From the NCBI GenBank assembly GCA_030601885.1, contig JAUWAU010000037.1:1-60796 (forward strand): DNA of 60,796 nucleotides, given 5' to 3'. Below, in pieces: positions 1 through 7,399 of this stretch. This DNA comes from Armatimonadota bacterium. GTDB lineage: Bacteria; Armatimonadota; Zipacnadia; JAUWAU01. Made by a program: the position numbers and the translations under genes. How positions within the stretch are numbered: the stretch's first letter is position 1; each line of letters opens with the position of its first letter. A model generated the notes under the pieces. The model had not been told where the DNA came from and made no database searches. It saw nothing but the letters and a program-made list of their open reading frames with translations.

Positions 1-1
1 G

Positions 2-157
2 CTCCGGCAAGTCTGTATCCTGCTGGCAGCCGCCTTCGCCCGCGGTGACCTGACTGCATCGGAGGCTATGGCGCTCGTGCGCCACATCCAGCGCACGAAC
101 CACAAGGCCAAAGTGTCTCACTATCGCCACCACGCCAAGCGTCGCGACAAACCATGA
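2..157 (+). CDS. C-terminal fragment of an unidentified basic protein (cut by window edge)
   Basis: An open frame enters from the left edge and ends at a TGA at 155-157, giving 51 residues rich in His, Arg and Lys, ending in HYRHHAKRRDKP. The basic, helical character would fit the tail of a transposase or another nucleic-acid-binding protein, but this is only an impression and no family is recognised. It ends 32 bases from the 3' end of the convergent permease gene on the other strand. The start lies outside the window. Confidence 0.4.
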   Translation, partial: LRQVCILLAAAFARGDLTASEAMALVRHIQRTNHKAKVSHYRHHAKRRDKP

Positions 158-189
158 TGAAGCGTCGTAGTAGTACTAACCACTGCCTT

Positions 190-1479
190 TCACTGCCTCG
201 CCCGGTATCGCCGGAGCATGTCGAGCGCCACGGCGCCGATGATGACCGCGCCCTCGACGAATTTCTGCCAGAAAGTCTCTACCCCGAGCAGCACCAGCCC
301 CTGCCGAAGCACGCCCATGATGGCGGCTCCGAACAGCGCACCGAGTACGGTGCCCTCCCCGCCCGTGAACGAGGCCCCGCCGATGATGACGGCCGCAATC
401 ACCCGGAGCTCGTCGCCCCAGCCGGCCGCCGGCTGCCCGGAGGCCACCCGCGCAGCCTGGATGATCCCCGCGAGCCCCGCCAGGACGCCGCATATCGTGT
501 AGACCAGCCACTTGACGGCTATGACGTTCAGGCCCGAAAGCCGCGCCGCCTCCTCGTTGGCGCCGATGTAATAGATGTAGCGGCCCGTGCGCGTGCGCGT
601 GAGGAAGACGTGGCCCATCAGCACCACGATGGCCATCAGCCACACCGGGTTGGGCACGCCCCACGTGTCCGCCCACGCGATGGTCTTCAGCGCCTGCTCG
701 AGCTGCGGCTCGAGCACAACCGGCTTTCCGTCCGTGATCACATTCGTGAGGCTGCGGGCCATGCTCATGGTGCCGAGGGTGATGATGAACGGGGCCATAC
801 GGAAGCGACTTATCAGAATGCCATTGAAGGCCCCGTTTGCGCCGCCGACGCCCAGGGCCACCAGCACGGCCAACCAGAGAGCCGCGCCACCGCGGTAGGC
901 CATGGTCGCCAGACAGCCGGAGAGGGCGACGACGGAGCCAACACTGAGGTCGATGCCGCCGAGGATGATTACCATCGTCATCCCGACGGCCATCACCCCG
1001 ACCATGGAGAACTGGCGCCCCAGGTCGAGCAGGTTCCCGCCCTCGAGGAATCGCGGCCGCAGGAGGGCCAGCGCGGCGCATATCCCTAGCAGCACCAGCA
1101 GCACGCCCACCTCGCGCGGGGCAGTGTGCACGTGGAACTCCCGGCGCACCTCAGGCGTGTAGAGCGAGAAGTAGAGGTAGATCAGCAATACCGACTCGCC
1201 GACGAACACCACGTGGTTGCTGTAGTAGCCGCCCAGGAACACGCCCAGCAACATGCACGCCTGAAGCAGATGCCATGCGACCCGGACGCCGACGGCGTAG
1301 CTGATGCCAGCAGCGATGCAAGCCAGCGTGAAGACGCCGGTGACGATCTTGAGCCCGCCGGTGGGCGCCGGCGTGAACTTCAGCAGCACGATGGGAAGGA
1401 GCACGCAGCTCAGCAGCCAGACGGCGACCACTTGGATGCTGAGGCCCGACAGCCGTGTGCTCGTCTCCGGCTCGGCCAA
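190..1479 (-). CDS. Sugar ABC transporter permease (RbsC type) with extra N-terminal membrane region
   Basis: This is an inner-membrane permease of the ribose/xylose/galactose ABC family (BPD_transp_2), 429 residues. The C-terminal part carries the family hallmarks: GGIDLSVGSVVALSG, NGILISRFRMAPFIITLG and GGASFTGGEGTVLGALFG. Usual family members are about 320-350 residues. Here the first ~125 residues add three or four further hydrophobic helices before the canonical core. The start is TTG at 1479, with GGAGG eight bases upstream and one base after the ATPase stop, so it is translationally linked to the ATPase gene. It is the last gene of a binding protein-ATPase-permease operon. The substrate cannot be read from sequence; the neighbouring glycan genes suggest a mono- or oligosaccharide. 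Confidence 0.9.
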   Translation of the reverse strand: MAEPETSTRLSGLSIQVVAVWLLSCVLLPIVLLKFTPAPTGGLKIVTGVFTLACIAAGISYAVGVRVAWHLLQACMLLGVFLGGYYSNHVVFVGESVLLIYLYFSLYTPEVRREFHVHTAPREVGVLLVLLGICAALALLRPRFLEGGNLLDLGRQFSMVGVMAVGMTMVIILGGIDLSVGSVVALSGCLATMAYRGGAALWLAVLVALGVGGANGAFNGILISRFRMAPFIITLGTMSMARSLTNVITDGKPVVLEPQLEQALKTIAWADTWGVPNPVWLMAIVVLMGHVFLTRTRTGRYIYYIGANEEAARLSGLNVIAVKWLVYTICGVLAGLAGIIQAARVASGQPAAGWGDELRVIAAVIIGGASFTGGEGTVLGALFGAAIMGVLRQGLVLLGVETFWQKFVEGAVIIGAVALDMLRRYRARQ

Positions 1480-1480
1480 C

Positions 1481-2971
1481 TCACTGTCCTCCGGTCGCTC
1501 GGTGCATGATGGCCTCCTGCGTGGCCTCGTCGCGATCGAACTCGGCGACGATACTGCCCCGGCGGACGACGAGGACGCGATCGCTCATGCCCAGGATCTC
1601 CGGGAGCTCCGACGATATCATCAGGATGCCCACGCCCTGGCGGGCGAGCTCGCCCATCAGGGCGTAGATCTCGGCTTTTGCGCCGACGTCGATGCCGCGG
1701 GTAGGCTCGTCGAGGAGCAGCACCTTGGGCCGCAGGGCGAGCCAGCGGGCGAGAATCACCTTCTGCTGGTTGCCCCCGCTCAGGTACTGGACCTCCTGTT
1801 CCTGGCTTGGCGTGCGAATACGGAGTTGGTCGATGAGCGAGGCGACGAGCTGCCGCTCCGAGGCGAACTGGACGAAGTCGGCCGTCGAGAGTCGCCCGAG
1901 GCTTGCCGACGACATGTTCTCGCGCACGGCGAGGACGAGGAACAGCCCCTGCGCCTGGCGATCCTCGGTCACGAATCCCATGCCGGCGCGGATGGCGTCG
2001 AGCGGGGAGCGGATGCGCGCCGGACGGCCGCAAACTTGGATGTCGCCCCTATCGTACCGATCGACGCCGAAGATAGCCTGGGCGATGTCCGTGCGGCCCG
2101 CGCCCACGAGGCCCGCCATGCCGACGATCTCTCCGGCGTGAACCGTCAGGCTAACGTCCCGCACCTTCCCGGCGGCTCGCGAGAGGCTCCGGACCTCCAG
2201 CACCGGCTCGCCCCACTCGATGCGCTCCTTGTGGAACATCTCCGTGAGCTCGCGGCCCACCATCAGGTGCACCACCTTCGCCACCGTGGCCTCGGCGATC
2301 GGCATGCTGCCCACCCGGCGACCATCCCGCAGGACGACGACGCGATCCGCGACCTCAAACATTTCCTCGAGGCGATGCGAAATGTAGATGACCGAGACGT
2401 CTTGGTCGCAGAGCCGCCGGACCAACTGGAACAGAGTGGCGGTCTCGTGCTCGGTGAGCACCGCCGTCGGCTCGTCCATCACGATGATCTTGGCCTGGAA
2501 CGAGATGGCCTTGGCGATCTCCACCATCTGCTGCTCGGCCACGCTGAGCGAGCCGACGATGCGGCGCGAATCGAGCGGCAAATGCAGCGAATCGAGGATG
2601 ACCTGGGCGTCGGCGTGCATCTGGCGAAAGTCCACCAGGCCAAGCCGGGTGCGGGGCTCCCGTCCCACGAACACGTTCTCGGCCACCGAAAGCGTCGGCG
2701 CCAGGTTGAACTCCTGGTAGATGACCGAGATGCCGAGATCCTGAGCCTGCCGGGGAGAGTAATGGCCGAGTTGCTGTCCGTCGAGGACCGTCGTTCCCGC
2801 GTCGGCCCGGTAGCAACCCGAGAGGATCTTAATGAGAGTGGATTTGCCGGCGCCGTTTTCTCCTACGAGCGCGACCACCTCGCCGCGGCCGACCTCGAGC
2901 GACACGTCGTCGAGCGCCTGGACGCCGGGGAATGCCTTCGAGATGCCCCGCATCTGGAGCAGAGGCTGCAC
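1481..2971 (-). CDS. Sugar ABC transporter ATP-binding protein (RbsA/MglA type, duplicated ATPase)
   Basis: A 496-residue tandem ATPase. The first half has Walker A GENGAGKSTLIKIL near residue 33, signature LSVAEQQMVEIAKA and Walker B IIVMDEPTAVL. The second half has a degenerate P-loop (GLVGAGRTDIAQAIFG), signature LSGGNQQKVILARWL and Walker B VLLLDEPTRGID. This asymmetry is typical of the RbsA/MglA/XylG family, in which the second site is impaired. The start is GTG at 2971; an ATG six codons in (2953) is a possible alternative. It sits 15 bases after the binding-protein gene and one base before the permease gene, so the three form one operon. It energises uptake of a sugar at the cytoplasmic face of the membrane. 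Confidence 0.95.
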   Translation of the reverse strand: MQPLLQMRGISKAFPGVQALDDVSLEVGRGEVVALVGENGAGKSTLIKILSGCYRADAGTTVLDGQQLGHYSPRQAQDLGISVIYQEFNLAPTLSVAENVFVGREPRTRLGLVDFRQMHADAQVILDSLHLPLDSRRIVGSLSVAEQQMVEIAKAISFQAKIIVMDEPTAVLTEHETATLFQLVRRLCDQDVSVIYISHRLEEMFEVADRVVVLRDGRRVGSMPIAEATVAKVVHLMVGRELTEMFHKERIEWGEPVLEVRSLSRAAGKVRDVSLTVHAGEIVGMAGLVGAGRTDIAQAIFGVDRYDRGDIQVCGRPARIRSPLDAIRAGMGFVTEDRQAQGLFLVLAVRENMSSASLGRLSTADFVQFASERQLVASLIDQLRIRTPSQEQEVQYLSGGNQQKVILARWLALRPKVLLLDEPTRGIDVGAKAEIYALMGELARQGVGILMISSELPEILGMSDRVLVVRRGSIVAEFDRDEATQEAIMHRATGGQ

Positions 2972-2986
2972 TGGAGTACCTGCCAG

Positions 2987-4024
2987 CTATGTCCCTTGGG
3001 ATGCTTCTCTCGTCTCGGTCGGCTGGGTGCGATAGTCCGCCACGTCATCGGGCCACACAACCGAGACACCGGTGTCGATGACGTCCTCGCCCTCGGGCGG
3101 CCGAACGAACTCGGCCGCCTCTTCGAACTGGGTTGCGGACTCCACGAGCTTATCGATCGAGATGGCGCCCATCTTGTGGGTCTGCTGCGCGAGCGTGCAG
3201 TCGATGATGCCCTCGTCGATGTAGTTGAGGATGTCGTCAGTGGTGTCGAAGGCCACGACCCGTATCTGTCCCTGCTCGATCTTCCCCCGCTGGATCGCAC
3301 CCGTTATCGCAAGCGCCGCGCCGGGGCCACCGAAGGCGTTGGAGCAGAAGAAGCCGCGCAGATTCGGGTATGCGTTGATGGCGTTCTCCGCTACCTGAAG
3401 GGCTGTGTCAGGATTCTCTTCGTTGTAGAGATCGTCGCAGAGCTTGATGTTCGTGCCCTCAACCGCCTCCCTGAATCCCGCCATCCGCTCGTTGAGGTTC
3501 CAAGCGCCCGGCTGGCCGCCGATGATCTGCACCAGCAGCTCCTCGCTCGCCTCCTCTTTGCTGGTAGCGCCGAGGAGGCTGATCATCTCCCGCCCGCCGA
3601 TACGGCCCGCGGCCCGGTTGTCGGTGCCGATGTAAAGAAGCCGATCGCTCTCGGGCGAGTCGGAATCGAAGGTCACCACCGCGATGCCCCGGTCCATCGC
3701 CTGTTTGATGACCTCTTTGACCGCATTCGGGTCGTTGGGTGAGATGCCGATCCCGTGGTAGCCCTGCGTGATGAAGTCCTCAATGATCTTTAGCTGCTCC
3801 TCGACGCTGGCCTCGGGCGGTCCATGAAAGATGGCCTGTACATTGTGCCGGGCGGCCGCGGCTTCCATCCCCTCGCGGACGCCTTCCCAATAGGGATGTC
3901 CAACGGACTTGGGCACCAGGGCGAAGCGCATTTGGCTTGGCGGTCTCCTGGCGAGGAGCACGAGGGCAGCAATGAAGGCTGCCGCCACGACGAGGCCGAG
4001 AAGGCGCAGGCCGACCTTGCTCAT
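2987..4024 (-). CDS. Sugar ABC transporter substrate-binding protein (RbsB type)
   Basis: A 345-residue periplasmic binding protein of the Peripla_BP_4/LacI-like fold. An N-terminal hydrophobic helix (about residues 8-26) acts as signal or membrane anchor; there is no lipobox Cys. The mature part shows family motifs: FALVPKSVGHPYWEGVREG, GIGISPNDPNAV, IAVVTFDSDSP and YIGTDNRAAGRIGGREM. The ATG at 4024 follows GGAGGGTGGTTA. It is the first gene of the transporter operon, with a good sigma-70 promoter about 60 bases upstream. The ligand is unknown; the family binds pentoses, hexoses, inositols or autoinducer-like sugars. Confidence 0.93.
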   Translation of the reverse strand: MSKVGLRLLGLVVAAAFIAALVLLARRPPSQMRFALVPKSVGHPYWEGVREGMEAAAARHNVQAIFHGPPEASVEEQLKIIEDFITQGYHGIGISPNDPNAVKEVIKQAMDRGIAVVTFDSDSPESDRLLYIGTDNRAAGRIGGREMISLLGATSKEEASEELLVQIIGGQPGAWNLNERMAGFREAVEGTNIKLCDDLYNEENPDTALQVAENAINAYPNLRGFFCSNAFGGPGAALAITGAIQRGKIEQGQIRVVAFDTTDDILNYIDEGIIDCTLAQQTHKMGAISIDKLVESATQFEEAAEFVRPPEGEDVIDTGVSVVWPDDVADYRTQPTETREASQGT

Positions 4025-4081
4025 TAACCACCCTCCAAGGGATCGTGGATGGGCACTGCCTCAGTCTCCGAACCGGGCGTT

Positions 4082-4110
4082 ATTCTACCGGACGGGCGTC
4101 GCCTCGGCAA
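4082..4110 (-). promoter_or_regulatory. Predicted sigma-70 promoter of the sugar ABC operon
   Basis: On the minus strand, TTGCCG (4105-4110) and TAGAAT (4082-4087) are separated by 17 bases. Transcription would begin near 4075 and leave a roughly 50-base leader before the binding-protein ATG. It lies in the 150-base gap between that gene and the Nif3-like gene, which suggests the transporter is expressed independently of the upstream genes. Confidence 0.55.
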
Positions 4111-4174
4111 GTGGCCGAGCCGAGCTGGAGCCTCTTGTCAAGTGCCATCTTTCGTCTGTCCTGCCGCTCACCGC

Positions 4175-4969
4175 CTACGCGCCCACCAGTCGGAAGCAGC
4201 AGCCGTGCGGCAGATGCTCGGCCGTGACGCCGGGGAGGTTGTCGTTGATGTACCGTGTCAGGGTGACCATTCCCGGCTCCTCAGACGTGCCGTGGTTGAC
4301 CCGGATGACGGGGTGGTCCATGTCCTCGGCCGGCTGGATGCGGCTCCAGTAGGAGGCGCCGTCGTCGCATACGACAGAGACCTCGCAGCCCATTTCGATG
4401 TATTCTGCGATGCCGCAGATGCAGCCGGTGCCGACGCCCACCCGGGATACCTCGCGGGCTCCGTCGCCGACGACCTGCACGCTGGCCTCCCCAATCGTGC
4501 CCGTCCTACGGGCGATGCGTTTGGCCAGTTCCTCCACCGTGATGGGTGGGATGTCGTAGCGGTGCTGGGCCTTCCGATTCCCGAACGCCGCGGGCCTTTC
4601 GCCCAGCTCGAGGAAGCGCGCCCACGCCCAGGGGATGCCGACCTCCGGCCAGCGGTCCCAGCAGTCATGGATGCGCACGATGACGAGGCCGCTTTCCTCT
4701 ATGAAGCCCTTCTTCCGCAGCGCAATATCGGACTCATCGACCGTGTCCAATTCGTTCCGGTGACTGTAGAAGGTGGGCTCGTGGGTTACGAGCACATCGA
4801 AGCCTCGCTCCGCGGCCGTACGCAGTGCGGCGAAGCTGCTGATCCATGTCACAAGCGCGGAGTGGACGTCTTTCTCCGGGTCGCCGACGATGATCTTATC
4901 GACCGTCGTCTCGCGATCCACCCAGTCGGCGCGGGAGAGGAAGTGCTCGAGCAGATGAATTGCTTTCAT
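4175..4969 (-). CDS. Nif3-like dinuclear metal protein
   Basis: A 264-residue member of the NIF3/YbgI (DUF34) family, whose members bind two metal ions and have no settled biochemical function (some are annotated as GTP cyclohydrolase I type 2). Visible metal-site signatures are VTHEPTFYSH early, IVRIHDCWDRWP in the middle and VNHGTSEEPGM near the C-terminus. These supply the His, Asp and Glu ligands expected of the family. Length matches the short form without the inserted PII-like domain. It starts eight bases after the stop of the exported protein gene upstream, so the two are probably co-transcribed. The role in this sugar context is unknown. Confidence 0.85.
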   Translation of the reverse strand: MKAIHLLEHFLSRADWVDRETTVDKIIVGDPEKDVHSALVTWISSFAALRTAAERGFDVLVTHEPTFYSHRNELDTVDESDIALRKKGFIEESGLVIVRIHDCWDRWPEVGIPWAWARFLELGERPAAFGNRKAQHRYDIPPITVEELAKRIARRTGTIGEASVQVVGDGAREVSRVGVGTGCICGIAEYIEMGCEVSVVCDDGASYWSRIQPAEDMDHPVIRVNHGTSEEPGMVTLTRYINDNLPGVTAEHLPHGCCFRLVGA

Positions 4970-4976
4970 GGGTGCC

Positions 4977-7253
4977 TTACCTCACGATGATCCAGTCTAT
5001 CTTGGCGCCGGCAGGAGCGGGCGTTCCGAATTGCACGGCGAAGCCGTCCGGTGTCTTATTCGGCACGCAGTAGCTCGTCATCCACGATGGAGTGATGGAC
5101 ACAGCGTACGCAGCATCCCTTTCCGAGGCTGCGAACCTGATCTCTGCTTCCGTGGCCCCTGCCCGCAGCGAAACGTCGATCCCGCGGAGGTTCGCCGCCG
5201 GTGTTTCGGTGCCCGAGACGCCTTCGACGCGCTCCAGGGACTTGCCGCCGATGTCCAGGTTTCCTCCGGCGAGCACGAAATCCCCGGTCTCCGGCTCCAC
5301 GATGAGGCTACTGGATCCGACGACGTCGTTTCGCCACCGTATTGGCTGAGCATGCCCATTGGGCTGGCGAAACACGATGGCGGCGTCGAGCACTTCGCTG
5401 TCGAAGTTGATGCCCACGTTTGCCAGTGAGCGGATGTTCATCACCGTGTCGTATGGCGGCTTCTTGTCTTTCCTACGGTCTAATTGGTCGCTCTCAGTGA
5501 TGATACCGTACACGCCGATGCAATAGGGCACCTGCACTCTCCCGAGCTGCTTCACCTCTATGGACGCGCTCGGCATGGTGCTGGGCATCTGGTCGAACTG
5601 GCGGATGCGGAGCGGCCGCGGCTGATACGGATCCGGCCCCACGGCCTGCTCGACCGGGTCGCCGGGCTCAAAATCGAACGGCGTTCCCCGATCGCCGTTG
5701 GGGACAACCTTGATTCTGCGCGGGTGATCCTCGCCGAGGTGCCCGCCCGTGTTATGAGTGTGCGCCCAGCCCTGGCTGATATCGTATACCCAGGACCCGG
5801 GCGCGATGGCATATTTCAGCGGCCGCTCGTGGTCGTCCCAGGTATAGTTCTCATCATCGAACAGTTTCGCCGCCCCCGCCGCCACCGCCGACCACCGCAC
5901 TCGCAGGATCTTGATGACCTTCGTCCCGTCGCCGTTGCGCTCGAGGTCCATAATGCGATACCAACGATACACGGGCCTGGCCGGCAGTTTGGCGTAGCCG
6001 CCTGCCGTTGAGTCGTCGTCCGGGAGTATGACTTCCGACGGCTCCGTGAGAGCAAAGAAGCGTCCAATGATGGCCTCGTCCCAGGGACAACCCGCCGATC
6101 CCAGGATCAATCCTCCCTGATAGTTGAACACATTGCCGGGCCCTCCGATGACGCCCGGGTACGTCTTCCCGCGATATGCCTTTGTCGGCGGAACGATATT
6201 GACAGTCCCCTCGGCAATCCACTTGTCTCGATTCAAGTTGATGAGCGGACGGGAATTGCTCAGCGTGTGCGCGTTGACGACCCCCGGCGCGTACGTGATC
6301 TCATCCTTGGACCAGTCCACGGCTTCTACAGTGGAATGAAAGGCGTCGAGCTCGCCGATGGTCTCGGCATTCAGCACTACGCCTCCCTCGTCGCCGAATC
6401 CGGAGAATACGTCGCCCATGTACTTGAACATGCCGCTGATCACGAAGCTGTCGCCGACGCCGTAGTTCCAGCGGTTTACGGTCAGCTCTCCCGAGGTTTG
6501 ATTGTCGCAATTCGAGTACCCGTTGATCTGGAGGCCGTTGACGATGTGCTTGTTGTACACGAGAGCGCCTGCCGGGTGGTCGTGCTCCAGGTCCATGGTG
6601 AAGTAGTTGCGCTTCCTTTCCGGATCCCAGCCGATGCTCTTCACGATGCTCCGGTCATACGGCTCGTCGTAGCCCACCACGCTGCTCGTGACGTTGAGGT
6701 ACTGGCCCACCCAGATCCCTCGGATGGTGTCCACATAGCAGCGCCGATCCTTACCCTGTTGAACCGGTTGCGTAAGGGTCGCCATGTACGAGGAGGCGCC
6801 ACTGATGACATAGTTGTCGATCGCCTGAGCGGCATGCCGTCCGCAGTGCGGGAGGCTCTGCTGGCCCAGGTTGAGCACGCGCTCGACGCGGAAGCCTCCC
6901 CACGTGCCATCCTGGTGCTTGCCGATGGGGGCGACGTGGTAGGTGACGAATCCCCGCCGGTAGTCCATGACGGTCACCACCGGGCCCTCGTCGCGCGTGC
7001 TTCGCTCGGCCTGGGTGAGGTTCTCGATGACGAGTCCCTCCGGGGCGTCCTCGGGGATCACGAGGATCCCGCCCCCCTCTGCCACCAACTCCTCCATGGC
7101 CTTCGCCAACGCCTGCGCGGCCGTCTCGAGGGTAGTGATGTCTCCGAACTCCGCCAGAGACTGCGCGCTCGGGGCTCCCGGAGCGCTGCAGGGAAGCGCG
7201 AGGAGCAGCACAGCCATGGTCGAGAGAATCAGCAGCAATGGCGCTCGCAGCAT
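4977..7253 (-). CDS. Large exported protein, pectate-lyase/beta-helix-like, unknown function
   Basis: I place the start at ATG 7253, not further upstream: it is preceded by GGAGGTGGTCAC and opens directly into a signal peptide (MLRAPLLLILSTMAVLLLAL, cleavage near CSA-PGA). The product is 758 residues. The early mature region (about residues 35-70), with an EGGGILVIPEDAP segment, resembles the opening of Pectate_lyase_3-type beta-helices. The middle is rich in beta-strand, Asn and Gly. The last 40 residues (WMTSYCVPNKTPDGFAVQFG onward) resemble the small beta-sandwich tips of secreted or phage-tail receptor-binding proteins. No catalytic residues can be assigned. A role in binding or cleaving polysaccharide outside the cell is inferred from fold hints and neighbours only. 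Confidence 0.7.
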   Translation of the reverse strand: MLRAPLLLILSTMAVLLLALPCSAPGAPSAQSLAEFGDITTLETAAQALAKAMEELVAEGGGILVIPEDAPEGLVIENLTQAERSTRDEGPVVTVMDYRRGFVTYHVAPIGKHQDGTWGGFRVERVLNLGQQSLPHCGRHAAQAIDNYVISGASSYMATLTQPVQQGKDRRCYVDTIRGIWVGQYLNVTSSVVGYDEPYDRSIVKSIGWDPERKRNYFTMDLEHDHPAGALVYNKHIVNGLQINGYSNCDNQTSGELTVNRWNYGVGDSFVISGMFKYMGDVFSGFGDEGGVVLNAETIGELDAFHSTVEAVDWSKDEITYAPGVVNAHTLSNSRPLINLNRDKWIAEGTVNIVPPTKAYRGKTYPGVIGGPGNVFNYQGGLILGSAGCPWDEAIIGRFFALTEPSEVILPDDDSTAGGYAKLPARPVYRWYRIMDLERNGDGTKVIKILRVRWSAVAAGAAKLFDDENYTWDDHERPLKYAIAPGSWVYDISQGWAHTHNTGGHLGEDHPRRIKVVPNGDRGTPFDFEPGDPVEQAVGPDPYQPRPLRIRQFDQMPSTMPSASIEVKQLGRVQVPYCIGVYGIITESDQLDRRKDKKPPYDTVMNIRSLANVGINFDSEVLDAAIVFRQPNGHAQPIRWRNDVVGSSSLIVEPETGDFVLAGGNLDIGGKSLERVEGVSGTETPAANLRGIDVSLRAGATEAEIRFAASERDAAYAVSITPSWMTSYCVPNKTPDGFAVQFGTPAPAGAKIDWIIVR

Positions 7254-7360
7254 GTGACCACCTCCGTCAGGGCACTCAGCCAGCCAACACGCGTGGGACT
7301 GCACGGGTGCCGTTCGGCCCCACCGGGGCTGAACCCTTCGCCTCCGCGTCCCTCGTGGTG

Positions 7361-7390
7361 TTGACACCATCCCGGCCGCCGAGTTATATC
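7361..7390 (+). promoter_or_regulatory. Predicted sigma-70 promoter placing the glycyl radical enzyme start at the 5' end of the mRNA
   Basis: TTGACA (7361-7366) and TATATC (7385-7390) are 18 bases apart. The ATG at 7400 lies ten bases after the -10 box, so a start seven bases downstream of the box (about 7397) would give an mRNA with essentially no leader. No Shine-Dalgarno sequence precedes this ATG, in contrast to most genes in the window. Confidence 0.6.
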
Positions 7391-7399
7391 AGAGTCGAG

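Noticed and set aside
1304..3742. An 812-codon plus-strand open frame
   Set aside because: It mirrors the ABC transporter genes on the other strand. Composition is Asp/Arg/His-rich shadow sequence typical of GC-rich DNA, with no recognisable domain.
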